Assembly (NCBI RefSeq): GCF_014695725.1 | Contig: NZ_JACJOU010000020.1 | Coordinates: 1-64,000 of the forward strand | Reading direction: 5' to 3' | Source: Microcoleus sp. FACHB-672 | Lineage (GTDB): Bacteria > Cyanobacteriota > Cyanobacteriia > Cyanobacteriales > Oscillatoriaceae | Length of the DNA: 64,000 nucleotides | In this document: positions 37,367-47,195 of the stretch, in pieces | Layout: each line of letters begins with the position of its first letter | Position numbering within the stretch: position 1 is the stretch's first letter | Translations under genes and position numbers: made by a program | The notes under the pieces: generated by a model | What the model was told of the DNA's origin: nothing | Seen by the model: the letters and a program-made list of their open reading frames with translations, nothing else | Database searches by the model: none

Positions 37367-39520
37367 ATGAGCCGCTCAACTAGAAACAAGGATGTAAGTG
37401 AAGCCCTAACTCAGGGAAGTTTGTTAAATCGGATGACAAATCGCATCCGTCAATCCCTAGAGTTATCAGAAATTCTGTCGGCTACAGTGGCAGAAATGCG
37501 CTTGTTTCTCGACACGGATCGGGTGAAAGTCTATCGATTTCATGAAGATGGCACCGGCGAAGTGATAGCCGAGTCCATCTATGAGAATCGTCTGCCATCA
37601 CTGTTAGGTTTGCACTTTCCTGCCAGCGACATTCCCGTTCACGCCCGCGAGCTGTTTGTTAAGGCACGAGTGCGTTCAATTGTGGATGTTGCAGCCCAGC
37701 GTATCACCTTTAACTGTATCAACTCTGTGGATACCACCGGCGGCTTAAGCATTGAAGAAGTGCGAGCGCAAACCATTGAAGAGGTACTACAACGACCTGT
37801 CGATCCTTGCCATGTGGAATACCTGACAAGGATGGGGGTAAACTCGTCTCTGGTGGTGCCGGTTTTACACGAGGGAGAACTTTGGGGTTTGCTGGTTTCC
37901 CATCACGTAGATCCTAAGACTTTCTCATCGGAAGACTTGCAAATTGTGCAGATGATCGCGGATCAAGTGTCAGTTGCGATCACCCAATCTAATCTGCTAG
38001 AGCAAGCCCGTACCAAGGCACGTCGAGAAACTTTAATTAATCAAATTTCTAAACTGCTACACGCGCCTCTCAATATTCAAGAAAGCCTACAAAATGTTTT
38101 GGGAAGAGTCGTAAAATCTGTTGCTTGCGCCGGCGGCAGACTTTACCTGAATCCAATGGACACCGCCTCACTTCCAGAACTTTACACTATCGGTGAACAA
38201 CCCGATTTACCCTCTGAAACCGGCAGAGCAATCTGGCTGGAATATCATCCCTTCTGGCAACATTTGATGGCGCAAGAAAGCTTAGCAGGAGTAGGTTATC
38301 AACCAACTGCTGATGAGGTCGATCAGTGGCTATTTGACTCCAACGCCTTCTCCGGACAAACGCGCGCGCTCGCCTCGGTTCGCATTGTTAGGGATCTTTA
38401 CCAAGAACCTTTACTGGAGTCGGTCTCGCCCAGTTTTCGTACCGGCTCTATACGCAGCTTGCTGGTGATGCCCCTGCGCTACGGGCAACAGTCCCTTGGT
38501 TGCCTCACCCTTTTCCGCAATGAAATTGATACGGATATCCTGTGGGCGGGTCGTTTTAACCCAGATGAACGAACAGCAAGAGTCCGTGATTCGTTTGAAG
38601 TTTGGCGAGAGTTAAAACTCGGTCTAGCCCCAGAGTGGACTCGTGACGAACTGGAACTGGTGCAGTCTTTGGGCACTCACTTGGCGATGGCGGTGATGCA
38701 AAACCGGCTTTATTTGTGGGAACGGGAACACCGGCTGTTAGTGGAAATGCGAAACCAAGAACTCAATGCCGCCCGTGCCGCTGCCGAGGAAGCCAGCCGG
38801 TTAAAATCGGATTTTCTCTCCTCCACCAGCCATGAATTACGCACACCGCTTGCCTCGACACTCAATTACCTGAAACTCCTAAAAGAAGGTTATTATGACA
38901 GCGAAGAAGAGTTAAAAGAATATATCCACGTCGCCCACCAATCTGCAGAAAATTTAGTGGCAATTATTAACGATGTATTGGATATTGCCAAGATAGAAGC
39001 CGGTCGGATGAATCTTAACTTTGAGCGAGTCAGTCTGCCGCCCTTACTTGAAGAACTCACGCGGATGTTCAGTATTGATAGCCGGTGTAAGAATATTCCC
39101 CTGATCGTGGAGTGTGAGGTGGAAAGCCTCTGGGCTGACAAAGTCAAACTCCGGCAAATCCTGACAAATCTTCTTTCAAATGCCTTTAAATTCACCAGCA
39201 CCGGCGAGGTTCGCATTCGGGCTATCAAACGACTCGGTGCCGGTTTTTCTCCCACTGCTGGGGCACCAGAGCCATTTTCCCGGCAATTTGCTGAAATTTC
39301 CGTCGCTGACACCGGCATCGGCATCGACAGCACCCAAGCGAGTTTGCTATTTGAACCGTTTGTGCAAGGAGATGGCTCAATTAAGCGGCGCTATGGCGGC
39401 ACCGGCTTAGGTTTAACCGTCTGCAAACGTTTGGCTGAACTGATGGGGGGTCAAATTTGGCTGGAAAGCCCCGGTTTGGGACACGGCACAACAGTTGCTT
39501 TCACTTTACCGTGGATGTAG
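37367..39520 (+). CDS. PAS-less (Cph2-like) phytochrome histidine kinase
   Basis: A 717-residue protein. The first GAF domain (about 25-215) is of phytochrome type: the PASDIP motif at residues 85-90 and the bilin-attachment pair Cys148-His149 in RPVDPCHVEYL. A second GAF/PHY-like domain (about 225-455) carries the tongue-like elements WAGRF and RDSFEVWRE. A coiled coil leads to HisKA with STSHELRTP (His489), then HATPase boxes (LLSNAFKF, ADTGIGI, GGTGLGL). It lacks the N-terminal PAS and knot of canonical phytochromes. A response regulator starts 74 bases downstream, so a two-gene signalling unit is likely. Chromophore binding is inferred from the Cys. Confidence 0.88.
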   Translation: MSRSTRNKDVSEALTQGSLLNRMTNRIRQSLELSEILSATVAEMRLFLDTDRVKVYRFHEDGTGEVIAESIYENRLPSLLGLHFPASDIPVHARELFVKARVRSIVDVAAQRITFNCINSVDTTGGLSIEEVRAQTIEEVLQRPVDPCHVEYLTRMGVNSSLVVPVLHEGELWGLLVSHHVDPKTFSSEDLQIVQMIADQVSVAITQSNLLEQARTKARRETLINQISKLLHAPLNIQESLQNVLGRVVKSVACAGGRLYLNPMDTASLPELYTIGEQPDLPSETGRAIWLEYHPFWQHLMAQESLAGVGYQPTADEVDQWLFDSNAFSGQTRALASVRIVRDLYQEPLLESVSPSFRTGSIRSLLVMPLRYGQQSLGCLTLFRNEIDTDILWAGRFNPDERTARVRDSFEVWRELKLGLAPEWTRDELELVQSLGTHLAMAVMQNRLYLWEREHRLLVEMRNQELNAARAAAEEASRLKSDFLSSTSHELRTPLASTLNYLKLLKEGYYDSEEELKEYIHVAHQSAENLVAIINDVLDIAKIEAGRMNLNFERVSLPPLLEELTRMFSIDSRCKNIPLIVECEVESLWADKVKLRQILTNLLSNAFKFTSTGEVRIRAIKRLGAGFSPTAGAPEPFSRQFAEISVADTGIGIDSTQASLLFEPFVQGDGSIKRRYGGTGLGLTVCKRLAELMGGQIWLESPGLGHGTTVAFTLPWM

Positions 39521-39594
39521 GATGCCTCAAATACCCCCTGTAATTCAGGGAAAACCCATTGATTCCAGTCCAGCAACCATTGCAGAGGTGTCGA

Positions 39595-39990
39595 GTGAAC
39601 ATTTTACTCGTTGATGATGATTACCTCTTGGCCAAAGGTACGGCCAAATTAATTCAACGCATGGGAGGGCATACCGTCTCCATTACAGACAATCCAGTTG
39701 AAATTTTCAAGCAATGTGAATCGGGAAGTATAGACATCGTGCTTATGGATGTCAACTTACCGGGGGCAACTTGGGAAGGGCAAGAAGTTAGTGGGGCAGA
39801 CTTGTCTCGCATCCTCAAAACTCAACCCTCAACCTCCCATATTCCGATTATTATTGTTACCGCCTATGCCATGTTGACAGAGCGACAAACCCTGTTGTCA
39901 ATTTCCCACGCGAATGATTTTTGTACTAAACCCATCACAGATTATGAGGCGCTTTTAGAATTAATCGCTCAGCTCACTAAAAAGAATTAA
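39595..39990 (+). CDS. single-domain response regulator
   Basis: A 131-residue receiver: ILLVDDDYLLAKG (acidic pair), phosphoacceptor Asp in IVLMDVNLPG, IVTAYAM (Thr) and the conserved Lys in FCTKPI. A GTG at 39595 preceded by AGAGG is the best start; an in-frame TTG at 39559 gives a poor N-terminus. With no output domain it probably relays phosphate. It is the likely partner of the phytochrome-like kinase just upstream. Confidence 0.87.
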   Translation: MNILLVDDDYLLAKGTAKLIQRMGGHTVSITDNPVEIFKQCESGSIDIVLMDVNLPGATWEGQEVSGADLSRILKTQPSTSHIPIIIVTAYAMLTERQTLLSISHANDFCTKPITDYEALLELIAQLTKKN

Positions 39991-40273
39991 AAACTGAAAG
40001 TCACTGTGCCTAATGCTGGGCTTAGCAGAAAGTCAACAAGCGTTGAGTTTACGAGAAGTATGGAAAGCAATAAGACGGTTGGTAAAGGTAAACTGCCGCA
40101 ACCGAAAGATATAACACAACGACTTTGCTTTTATTTGCCGGTTGCACCGAGTGCTAGCCGATAACTTTAATATTATTTTAAATTTTTGCCGATTTTTGAC
40201 CGAACATTATATGTAACAATTTAAATAACTCTGCGTTAGAGTTCAAAGTTTGTATCATCAATCAAAGAAGGTA

Positions 40274-40696
40274 ATGAGGAAAATGTATAAGGTTGCCGTT
40301 CTCGATGATGATGAATATTGGTGTTTGGCAATCCAGCGATACTTTAGAAAAGAATTTGAAGTTTCTATATTTCTTGAAGTAGAAAATTTTTTAAATAAAG
40401 CGAGTCAGTTTGATTTAGCCATTGTAGACTTCTCAATTCCTAGAGCTAAATTTGAACCAAAGATTAGCGGCAGTGAGATTATCTGTCATCTCAAAAAAAC
40501 CTTAGAAAATCCGCCAATTTTAGTGTTAGCAAGTGGATTTATTAGCCAAAACGATAGAGAAGCCGGTCAAAAATTGTGTCCACAAGCTGACGATTTTTTA
40601 GCAAAGGATGCTGGATTAGATCAAATTTTAATCCAAATTAAAGAATTGATGAAAGTTAAAAATCATCATAATAATGAGCCAAATCATAAAAAATAA
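40274..40696 (+). CDS. response-regulator receiver protein, divergent
   Basis: A 140-residue receiver: VAVLDDDEYWCLA, Asp in LAIVDFSIPRA, Ser in VLASGF and Lys in LAKDAG. The basic, Asn/His-rich C-terminus is unstructured. Start choice is uncertain: ATG 40274 (used) or ATG 40283. Base composition is AT-richer than its neighbours. It lies 283 bases after the first regulator, so it is probably a separate unit. Its partner kinase is unknown. Confidence 0.8.
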   Translation: MRKMYKVAVLDDDEYWCLAIQRYFRKEFEVSIFLEVENFLNKASQFDLAIVDFSIPRAKFEPKISGSEIICHLKKTLENPPILVLASGFISQNDREAGQKLCPQADDFLAKDAGLDQILIQIKELMKVKNHHNNEPNHKK

Positions 40697-40993
40697 ACGA
40701 TTATTTAAAATAAGTTATTTTTTTAAGTAGCAGAAAATTCCAATTTTCCATGCGAGGAAATTAACGGGAAAAACGCTTTGTCGCTTCCTGTTAAAACGAA
40801 GAGAAGTTTTGTGTTAACGAACCCTATGAAAATTTTAAGAGTACATGACGAAACAGGCAGCAGGCTAGTCTGCACACGGAAAAATCTGCTAGCTTTTTAA
40901 GACAATCAACAGATCGGCGAATCCGGACAGGCGTTGAGGCACCTGCTGGAAATCGCGCCATTGCATCTACAGGAGGGAGTGAGGAGGATGAGC

Positions 40994-41914
40994 ATGGAAA
41001 CATTAAAAGGACGCGATTTATTGAGTTTGGCAGACCTCAGCAATGGAGAATTAGAGGAACTCCTGCAACTGGCGGCACAGATGAAAGCAGGAAAAATTAA
41101 CCGGCAATGTAACAAAGTTTTGGGTTTGTTGTTCTACAAAGCTTCAACTCGGACACGCGTTAGCTTTTCTGTGGCGATGTACCAGTTGGGAGGCCAAGTC
41201 ATGGATCTCAACCCCAGCGTGACTCAGGTGAGTCGAGGAGAACCGCTGATTGATACTGCAAGGGTTTTAGACCGCTATCTAGACGTTTTGGCCATTCGTA
41301 CTTTCGCGCAAGCGGATTTGCAAACTTTTGCAGACTATGCAAATATTCCGGTGATTAATGCCCTGAGTGACCAAGCACATCCTTGTCAGGCTTTGGCGGA
41401 TTTGCTGACGGTTCAGGAGTGTTTTGGCACGCTGAAAGGCATCACCCTAACTTATGTAGGCGATGGCAACAACGTGGCAAATTCTCTGCTGCTAGGTTGT
41501 GCAATGGCGGGGATGAATATCAGAGTGGCTACACCGGCAGACTTTATGCCGGCAGCCGACGTTGTAGAACAGGCGCGGACACTTGCCGGCGACAAATGCG
41601 AAATTACCATTACCAATGACCCCATCGCTGCTGCCACCGGCAGCCAAGTGCTGTACACCGATGTTTGGGCGAGTATGGGGCAAGAGGAACAAGCAAAGGA
41701 TCGCGTTCCGCTGTTTCAACCTTACCAGCTCAATGAACAGCTCTTAAGTTATGCCGATAAAGATGCGATTGTCTTGCATTGCCTGCCGGCACATCGGGGA
41801 GAAGAAATTACCGATGAAGTGATGGAAGGTTCTCATTCGCGGGTTTGGGATCAGGCAGAGAACCGAATGCACGCGCAAAAGGCTTTGTTGGCAAGTGTGT
41901 TAGATGCAAACTAA
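40994..41914 (+). CDS. argF: ornithine carbamoyltransferase
   Basis: A 306-residue enzyme of arginine synthesis (ornithine + carbamoyl phosphate to citrulline). Motifs are KASTRTRVSF (carbamoyl phosphate site), DQAHPCQALAD, VGDGNNVANS and HCLPAHRGEE (ornithine/catalytic Cys). ATG 40994 has GGAGG six bases upstream and gives the usual N-terminus METLKGRDLL; an in-frame ATG two codons earlier is too close to that site. The end overlaps the convergent ligase gene by 15 bases. Confidence 0.95.
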   Translation: METLKGRDLLSLADLSNGELEELLQLAAQMKAGKINRQCNKVLGLLFYKASTRTRVSFSVAMYQLGGQVMDLNPSVTQVSRGEPLIDTARVLDRYLDVLAIRTFAQADLQTFADYANIPVINALSDQAHPCQALADLLTVQECFGTLKGITLTYVGDGNNVANSLLLGCAMAGMNIRVATPADFMPAADVVEQARTLAGDKCEITITNDPIAAATGSQVLYTDVWASMGQEEQAKDRVPLFQPYQLNEQLLSYADKDAIVLHCLPAHRGEEITDEVMEGSHSRVWDQAENRMHAQKALLASVLDAN

Positions 41915-42661
41915 TTGGTGAATCTCTTGCCACTCAGCCTCCGTTAACGGCTGCATCACCAACTCAACCCCAAAACAGCAGCCGGCAGCCGCAACCAACG
42001 CATTGATAATCGTTTCAATTGGCATATTTAGGGACAAAGCTGCCGGTGTTGCTTCTTCGCCAAATACCTGAGAAAACAGGTTAGTATCCGGCTGTAGCCG
42101 CATCGATCCATGCTGCAAAATTGCGCCATCGCGTCTTAACTGAGCACTGCCAATTAACTTCACACCGGCAGCCGTCACTAAATCTGCGCCGGTTGCATTG
42201 CCAAAACAGTTGGGGTTGTTAATGTAACTGCGCCCAGCATCCCCGTAGTGCAACTCAATGCCCAGCGATCGCCAACCGGCAATTAAAAATTCACAAATTG
42301 CTTGATACGCTTGAATGCGGTTGCCGGCTAATCCTGAAGTCACTACCGCATAGGTTAAATCTCCCTGATGCAGCACTGCCCGCCCGCCGGTGGGACGCCG
42401 CACCACATCCACCGGCATCCCTTGCCACTCGATTTGTTGCCAAAATTCCGGCCAGCGATGTTGATGATATCCCAGAGAAAGAGCCGGCGGCCACATGGTG
42501 TAAAACCGTAAAGTTGGCGGATGCAAGCCGGCACTATGCTGTTGCATCAACCAACGATCAATCGCCATCTGAAGGTTCCCAGACGCTTGCAGCAGCGGGA
42601 TTAAACGCCAAGAAGGGGTAGAGGCACAGGAGAGAACGCTATAAGTGTCGGTTTTTATCAT
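41900..42661 (-). CDS. lipoate-protein ligase A family protein
   Basis: A 253-residue member of the biotin/lipoate A/B ligase fold. It has LSLGYHQHRWPEF, RRPTGGRAVLHQGDLTYAVV (the signature RRxxGGxxVxH), the substrate Lys segment VKLIGSAQLRRDG, and LQHGSMRL. It attaches lipoate or octanoate to carrier domains; ligase and octanoyl-transferase (LipM-like) roles cannot be separated by eye. Its 3' end overlaps argF on the other strand. Confidence 0.82.
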   Translation of the reverse strand: MIKTDTYSVLSCASTPSWRLIPLLQASGNLQMAIDRWLMQQHSAGLHPPTLRFYTMWPPALSLGYHQHRWPEFWQQIEWQGMPVDVVRRPTGGRAVLHQGDLTYAVVTSGLAGNRIQAYQAICEFLIAGWRSLGIELHYGDAGRSYINNPNCFGNATGADLVTAAGVKLIGSAQLRRDGAILQHGSMRLQPDTNLFSQVFGEEATPAALSLNMPIETIINALVAAAGCCFGVELVMQPLTEAEWQEIHQLVCI

Positions 42662-42715
42662 TTATCCCATGCCCCGTGCCCCTACCTTTAGGTTGGCGAA
42701 GCCTTGCCCTATTAA

Positions 42716-43216
42716 CTATTGCCCGTATTCTGCCTGCAACGCGTCGTCGTTGTCGTCCGCGATTGTCGCCACAATTGTAATGGTTCTAGAAATTTCTGTC
42801 GGTGAAAGGTCTGCTACGGTTCGCGTTGCTATCACCACAACCTGATCGTTAACAATGCCGAAGCGGGATTCAAATGTGGCTGATGCGTTCATTTCTAGTA
42901 GCTTCCGCATTAACTGCGGTTCGTTCTTAGCCGGCAGCTGCATCACAAATGACCAAACGCTTAAGGTATCATCATCCGTCGTGCCGGTGAGTTGCACGAA
43001 CACCTCAACGCTACCGTAGTTAAACTTCCAAAGATGACCCTCTTCGCCTTGGGCAACCATCACCTTTTGATCGATGGCCATACTAGTGACAACCGTTTCA
43101 ATCTCCCCGATAAGATTGATTGTCGTCGCATCTTCAACCAGTTTGTTGGTGATAATATCTTCAGTTGACGGGCTTTGAGCGGAAACCGCTTGCAAATTTT
43201 GCTCACTGGTCGTCAT
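42716..43216 (-). CDS. YbjN domain protein
   Basis: A 166-residue acidic protein of the YbjN / secretion-chaperone-like fold: LWKFNYGSVEVFVQLTG, LSVWSFVMQLPAK, LMRKLLEMNASATFESRFGI and the DLSPTEISRTI tail. ATG 43216 with GGAGGAGAGAC upstream is chosen over an earlier in-frame start. YbjN proteins are often chaperone- or stress-linked regulators; no specific role is visible here. It lies between the ligase and a methyltransferase, all on the minus strand. Confidence 0.75.
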   Translation of the reverse strand: MTTSEQNLQAVSAQSPSTEDIITNKLVEDATTINLIGEIETVVTSMAIDQKVMVAQGEEGHLWKFNYGSVEVFVQLTGTTDDDTLSVWSFVMQLPAKNEPQLMRKLLEMNASATFESRFGIVNDQVVVIATRTVADLSPTEISRTITIVATIADDNDDALQAEYGQ

Positions 43217-43384
43217 ACAAGTCTCTCCTCCTCTGTTAAGGTGTCCCTTAAGCAACAGTATCGCGTGTGAGTGGTCTTCTGAGCCAGTGATACTGACTTT
43301 TTCTTAAGGCGTCAGCAGATCAAGAGTGGGGGGCGAATTCCATAAACTCGCCCCCACGCACCCTTTATCCCGCTCACTTTTCAC

Positions 43385-44440
43385 TCAGGATGGTTTGTGG
43401 GCGATCCAGTATTTGCTCACCATGTGAATTTCCGTGGTGATATTCGTGAACCCTGCTTTTTCCAGACGTTCTACTAAATTATCCGTTGTGTAGTGCCGGT
43501 AGTAAGGTTCGTGAAACATAGCGGGGAAGTTTTCCATCATCGGCATAAAATCAGGAGAATCGTTCGCCTGAATTGAGTCGCAGATCACAAAGACTCCGCC
43601 CGGTTTTGTTACCCTGAAGCATTGCTCAATTACCTGCTGCCGCGCCTCTGCTGGCAACTCATGGAACAGAAAAACGCAAGTCAATGCGTGGAAGTAGTTA
43701 TCCAGGTAGGGTAACTCCTCTGCATTGGCTTGTAAAAGTTGCGGCAGTTCTCCCGGATTTTCCGAGAGTAACTGATTTGCCTTGCGGAGGTAGGCCGGTG
43801 AGAGATCCGTCCCAAACAGGGAAGCTTCTGGCAGGGTGCCCCGAATGAATTTTAGGGTGCGCGCAGTCCCGCAAGCCACATCTAGAACCCGAATTTGATG
43901 AGGTGGGATTGAACTAAAAGCTTGCAATCCTTGCTTTAAAGGGGCTAAAATGCGCCGGCGCATGGCATCCGCCGCACCGTTAAATAAAATTTCCACCTGC
44001 AAGTCATACAAATTGGCGGACATATCACTTAAATAGCCGTCCGTTTGGTGGTGAAAGTTTTGCAGGTAGTAGCTGGGATAACCTTCTGTCTTAATATCTG
44101 GGGAAAATTCATGATATTTTTTCTGGTTCGCGCGTTCCCAGATTTGCGGCATATCTAGCACAATCAGCGGATAGTAGCGGAAAAAATCTTCCCAAGGATT
44201 ATCAAACAGCAAGGTGAAAGGATACACGCCTTGTTCGGCATCCTGCCAGTCTTTTTCAAGCAGTTGATTCAACCTTTGTTGAAGTTTTAGTAAAAGTTCT
44301 GGATGTAGGGGTTGAGTTTTCTGTTTAGAAGGACTAACCAAGTTCAGCAATTGCGAACTGATCGCTTTGTGAGCCAGACCAAAGTAAGTTTTACCTTGTT
44401 GGAAACTTTGATAGGCGAGTTTAGTTAGGGTGTCAGGCAT
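43385..44440 (-). CDS. class I SAM-dependent methyltransferase
   Basis: A 351-residue protein. The N-terminal 170 residues are helical and unusual. The methyltransferase fold starts at RVLDVACGTARTL (SAM motif I), then FGTDLSPAYL, LPYLDNYFHALTCVFLFHEL, and GGVFVICDSIQ. It resembles the UbiE/menaquinone branch in motif style, but the substrate is unknown. It lies downstream of glnA but is separated by a strong terminator. Confidence 0.82.
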   Translation of the reverse strand: MPDTLTKLAYQSFQQGKTYFGLAHKAISSQLLNLVSPSKQKTQPLHPELLLKLQQRLNQLLEKDWQDAEQGVYPFTLLFDNPWEDFFRYYPLIVLDMPQIWERANQKKYHEFSPDIKTEGYPSYYLQNFHHQTDGYLSDMSANLYDLQVEILFNGAADAMRRRILAPLKQGLQAFSSIPPHQIRVLDVACGTARTLKFIRGTLPEASLFGTDLSPAYLRKANQLLSENPGELPQLLQANAEELPYLDNYFHALTCVFLFHELPAEARQQVIEQCFRVTKPGGVFVICDSIQANDSPDFMPMMENFPAMFHEPYYRHYTTDNLVERLEKAGFTNITTEIHMVSKYWIAHKPS

Positions 44441-44523
44441 GGGAGTGGAACAGTCAATTTTAGGTATGTGAAGATGTAATTATTAATAATTGTAACGAAT
44501 AAATATCGAACCGGCTTTGAGAC

Positions 44524-44549
44524 AAAAAAAGCCACCGCATAGGGTGGCT
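44524..44549 (-). terminator. intrinsic terminator of glnA
   Basis: On the minus strand AGCCACC and GGTGGCT form a perfect 7-bp stem with loop CTATGC, followed by seven T. It lies 30 bases after the glnA stop. Confidence 0.88.
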
Positions 44550-44578
44550 GCTGCGCTCGTTATACGAAGAGGCCGGTT

Positions 44579-46000
44579 TTAGCAATCGTAGTAGAGAGCA
44601 AACTCGTAAGGGTGAGGGCGCAAGCGCATCGGGTTGACTTCGTTGTCGAGTTTGTACTCGATCCAGGTATTGATGAAGTCTTCGGTGAACACGCCGGTGC
44701 TCGTCAAGAATTCGTGATCGGCTTCGAGTGCTTTGAGTGCGTCCAACAGAGATCCAGGCGTTGAAGGAACCTTGGCCAGTTCTTCAGGAGTGAGGTCATA
44801 GATGTCCACATCCAGAGAGTCACCGGGGTCGATCTGGTTCTTGATGCCGTCAATACCGGCACACAGCATCGCCGCAAACGCCAAGTAGGGGTTGCAGGTG
44901 GCATCTGGACAGCGGAACTCTAAGCGCTTGGCTTTGGGGTTCATCCCAGATAGGGGAATGCGGATCGAGGCAGAACGGTTGCCTTGAGAGTAAGCCAAGT
45001 TAACCGGCGCTTCAAACCCAGGCACCAAGCGTTTGTAAGAGTTGGTGGTGGGGTTGGTGAGTGCCAGCAATGCCGGTGCGTGCTTCAGCAAGCCACCGAT
45101 ATAATGCAAAGCAGTTTGGCTCAAGTTGGCATAACCGTCGCCCCAGAACAGCGGTTGGCCGTCTTTCCAAATAGACTGGTGGGTGTGCATCCCGGAACCG
45201 TTGTCGTTAAACAGCGGCTTAGGCATGAAAGTGACGCTTTTGCCATATTTCTTGGCAACGTTTTTGATGACGTATTTGTAAGTCATCAAATAGTCAGCCG
45301 CTTTCACCAAGGTGTCAAAGCGGAAACCCAGTTCGTTTTGTCCGCCGGTGGCAACTTCGTGGTGGTGCTTTTCAATGGGAACACCACACTCTGCCATTGT
45401 CAGCAGCATTTCGGTACGGATGTCTTGCAGCGTATCTGTCGGCGCGACTGGGAAGTAACCTTCTTTGTAGCGAGGTTTGTAACCGAGGTTGCCGCCGGCT
45501 TCTTCTTTACCAGAATTCCAGCGCCCTTCTATGCTATCGACGTAGTAGAACCCTGAGTTCTCAGTTTGGTCGAAACGGACATCTTCAAACACGAAGAACT
45601 CGGCTTCTGGGCCAATAAACGCGGTATCGCCGATGCCGGTGGAAATCAAGTAATCAACGGCTTTCTGAGCAATCGTGCGCGGATCGCGGTTGTACCACTC
45701 ACCCGTGCGCGGTTCTTTAATGCTACAGATCATGCTTAGAGTCTTCTCTTTCATGAATGGGTCGATCCAAGCCGTGGTTGGATCAGGCACCATTGCCATG
45801 TCTGATTCGTTGATAGCTTTCCAACCCCGAATGCTGGAACCGTCGAAGGGAACACCTTCGTCGAAGGCACTCTCGTCAATCAAATCGCGGTAGAAAGAGC
45901 AGTGCTGCCAGATACCTGGCGTATCAATAAATTTTAGATCGATGATCTTGATGTCTTGCTCTTGGATCAGATTCAAGACTTCTTGAGGGGTCTGGGGCAT
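44579..46000 (-). CDS. glnA: glutamine synthetase type I
   Basis: The 473-residue dodecameric GS-I assimilates ammonium (glutamate + NH3 + ATP). It has [18 protein letters not shown], the metal/glutamate motif [18 protein letters not shown], and a C-terminus near [16 protein letters not shown] 46000 (MPQTPQEVL) has AAGGAG upstream; the frame extends 13 codons earlier but those are not part of GS. Transcription is from an NtcA-type promoter (46057-46099). It is divergent from apcF. Confidence 0.97.
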   Translation of the reverse strand: MPQTPQEVLNLIQEQDIKIIDLKFIDTPGIWQHCSFYRDLIDESAFDEGVPFDGSSIRGWKAINESDMAMVPDPTTAWIDPFMKEKTLSMICSIKEPRTGEWYNRDPRTIAQKAVDYLISTGIGDTAFIGPEAEFFVFEDVRFDQTENSGFYYVDSIEGRWNSGKEEAGGNLGYKPRYKEGYFPVAPTDTLQDIRTEMLLTMAECGVPIEKHHHEVATGGQNELGFRFDTLVKAADYLMTYKYVIKNVAKKYGKSVTFMPKPLFNDNGSGMHTHQSIWKDGQPLFWGDGYANLSQTALHYIGGLLKHAPALLALTNPTTNSYKRLVPGFEAPVNLAYSQGNRSASIRIPLSGMNPKAKRLEFRCPDATCNPYLAFAAMLCAGIDGIKNQIDPGDSLDVDIYDLTPEELAKVPSTPGSLLDALKALEADHEFLTSTGVFTEDFINTWIEYKLDNEVNPMRLRPHPYEFALYYDC

Positions 46001-46056
46001 GAACGGCTCCTTGTTCCTGGATATGTAAAGTTTTGCCACTCTGTTGAATCTGAATC

Positions 46057-46099
46057 ATCCTAGAGATAAGGATTGGCAGTATTTTGTATCGTAGGATAC
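46057..46099 (-). promoter_or_regulatory. NtcA-activated class II promoter of glnA
   Basis: The palindromic NtcA box GTA-N8-TAC (GTATCGTAGGATAC) lies at 46086-46099. On the minus strand it is followed after 23 bases by TAGGAT (46057-46062), a TAN3T-type -10 box. This is the textbook NtcA spacing, so glnA should be activated under nitrogen limitation through 2-oxoglutarate-bound NtcA. The predicted transcript starts about 50 bases before the ATG. Confidence 0.85.
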
Positions 46100-46299
46100 A
46101 ATATTCCTTTTCGTCGCGCAGAGTGCTTGATGGATTTAACCACACTCTGGACTTAGCGCCAATAGTAAAGAGTGCTGAGTATGGTTAGTTGCTGGGGTTA
46201 AAGATGAGCAAGATATTGTAAAGAAGCGTTACAACAAAGCGCTCTAAAACAATGACAAATAAAGAACAAAAGCTGGCAAATATGTTTGTGGGTAACGCT

Positions 46300-46316
46300 T
46301 TGTAGTAGACTACAAT
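46300..46316 (+). promoter_or_regulatory. palindrome with -10 box upstream of apcF
   Basis: TTGTAGT AG ACTACAA is a 16-base perfect palindrome (46300-46315). Its right arm contains TACAAT (46311-46316), a good -10 element. It lies about 190 bases before the apcF ATG. It could be an operator or only the promoter. A -35 near 46286 (TTGTGG) has a long 19-base spacer. Confidence 0.35.
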
Positions 46317-46505
46317 CGGCTATTTGTATGACGCCTACGCGGACTGGCGGGACAATTGGTGTCAACTTGCCCGACTCCTTATCAAGCTAGAGCAGTTGAT
46401 AAACGCTCTCGCTATCAGGTTTCAAATGTGCAAGATGGTACTAGGTGTGTGGAGGCCGGTCACAAGTTGCAAATTCTGTGTTGAGATTGTTGGGAGAGAA
46501 ATTGA

Positions 46506-47015
46506 ATGCGGGACGCAGTCACAAGCCTGATTAAAAACTACGATGTTACGGGTCGTTACTTCGACCGGGATGGGATTGAAAAGCTAAAATCCTATTTTGA
46601 AACCGGCACCGCACGGGTTCAGGCAGCAGCAGTGATTAATGGGAATGCAGCAGCGCTGGTTAAGCAAGCTGGATCTCGTCTGTTTGTTGAATTGCCGGAA
46701 CTGCTCCGTCCGGGTGGAAATGCCTACACAACCCGTCGCTACGCAGCGTGTCTGCGGGATATGGATTATTACCTGCGCTATGCCTCTTATGCGTTGGTTG
46801 CTGGTAATACGGATGTGCTCGATGAGCGGGTACTCCAAGGTCTGCGGGAAACCTATAATTCTTTAGGTGTACCCATTGGGCCGACGGTTGTAGGCATTGA
46901 AATTCTCAAGGAGCTTGTTAAGGAGCAAGTCGCAGCAGCGGGAATTGCACCCGGTGCTTGGTTAGATCAGCCGTTTGAACACATGACCCGTGAGTTGAGT
47001 GAGCGGGATATCTAA
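46506..47015 (+). CDS. apcF: allophycocyanin beta-18 subunit
   Basis: A 169-residue phycobiliprotein of the phycobilisome core. It begins MRDAVTSLIKNYDVTGRY. The chromophore Cys lies in RYAACLRDMDYYLRY, and LQGLRETYNSLGVPIGPT is the globin-fold helix typical of ApcB/ApcF. The longer C-terminus (EHMTRELSERDI) marks it as ApcF. ApcF sits beside the terminal emitter ApcE and aids energy transfer. The site GGGAGAG precedes the ATG. Two tandem terminators follow. Confidence 0.94.
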   Translation: MRDAVTSLIKNYDVTGRYFDRDGIEKLKSYFETGTARVQAAAVINGNAAALVKQAGSRLFVELPELLRPGGNAYTTRRYAACLRDMDYYLRYASYALVAGNTDVLDERVLQGLRETYNSLGVPIGPTVVGIEILKELVKEQVAAAGIAPGAWLDQPFEHMTRELSERDI

Positions 47016-47058
47016 TAACAATTTGTGAGTGCGATTGCAACTTATTTAGATGTGATGG

Positions 47059-47111
47059 TTAGCACTTAATGGTTAGCCGTTATTTTTTAGCGACTCTCTA
47101 CTAAGTGCTAA
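47059..47111. repeat. inverted repeat after apcF
   Basis: TTAGCACTTA (47059-47068) and TAAGTGCTAA (47102-47111) are perfect 10-bp inverted arms 33 bases apart. The flanks are partly complementary too (GATGG and CCAATC). It could be a 3' stabilising hairpin of the apcF mRNA or a small dispersed element. Confidence 0.5.
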
Positions 47112-47195
47112 TCCAATCACAATTAAAAGCAAGTTAAAAGCAAATTAGGATAACTGAGATTTAAGTGCGTTGATCATTGCAGCGCGATCAAATAA

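Noticed and set aside
46001-46505. Glutamine riboswitch before glnA
   Set aside because: The leader between the predicted start and the ATG is only about 50 bases, and the conserved riboswitch core was not seen; the NtcA box explains regulation.
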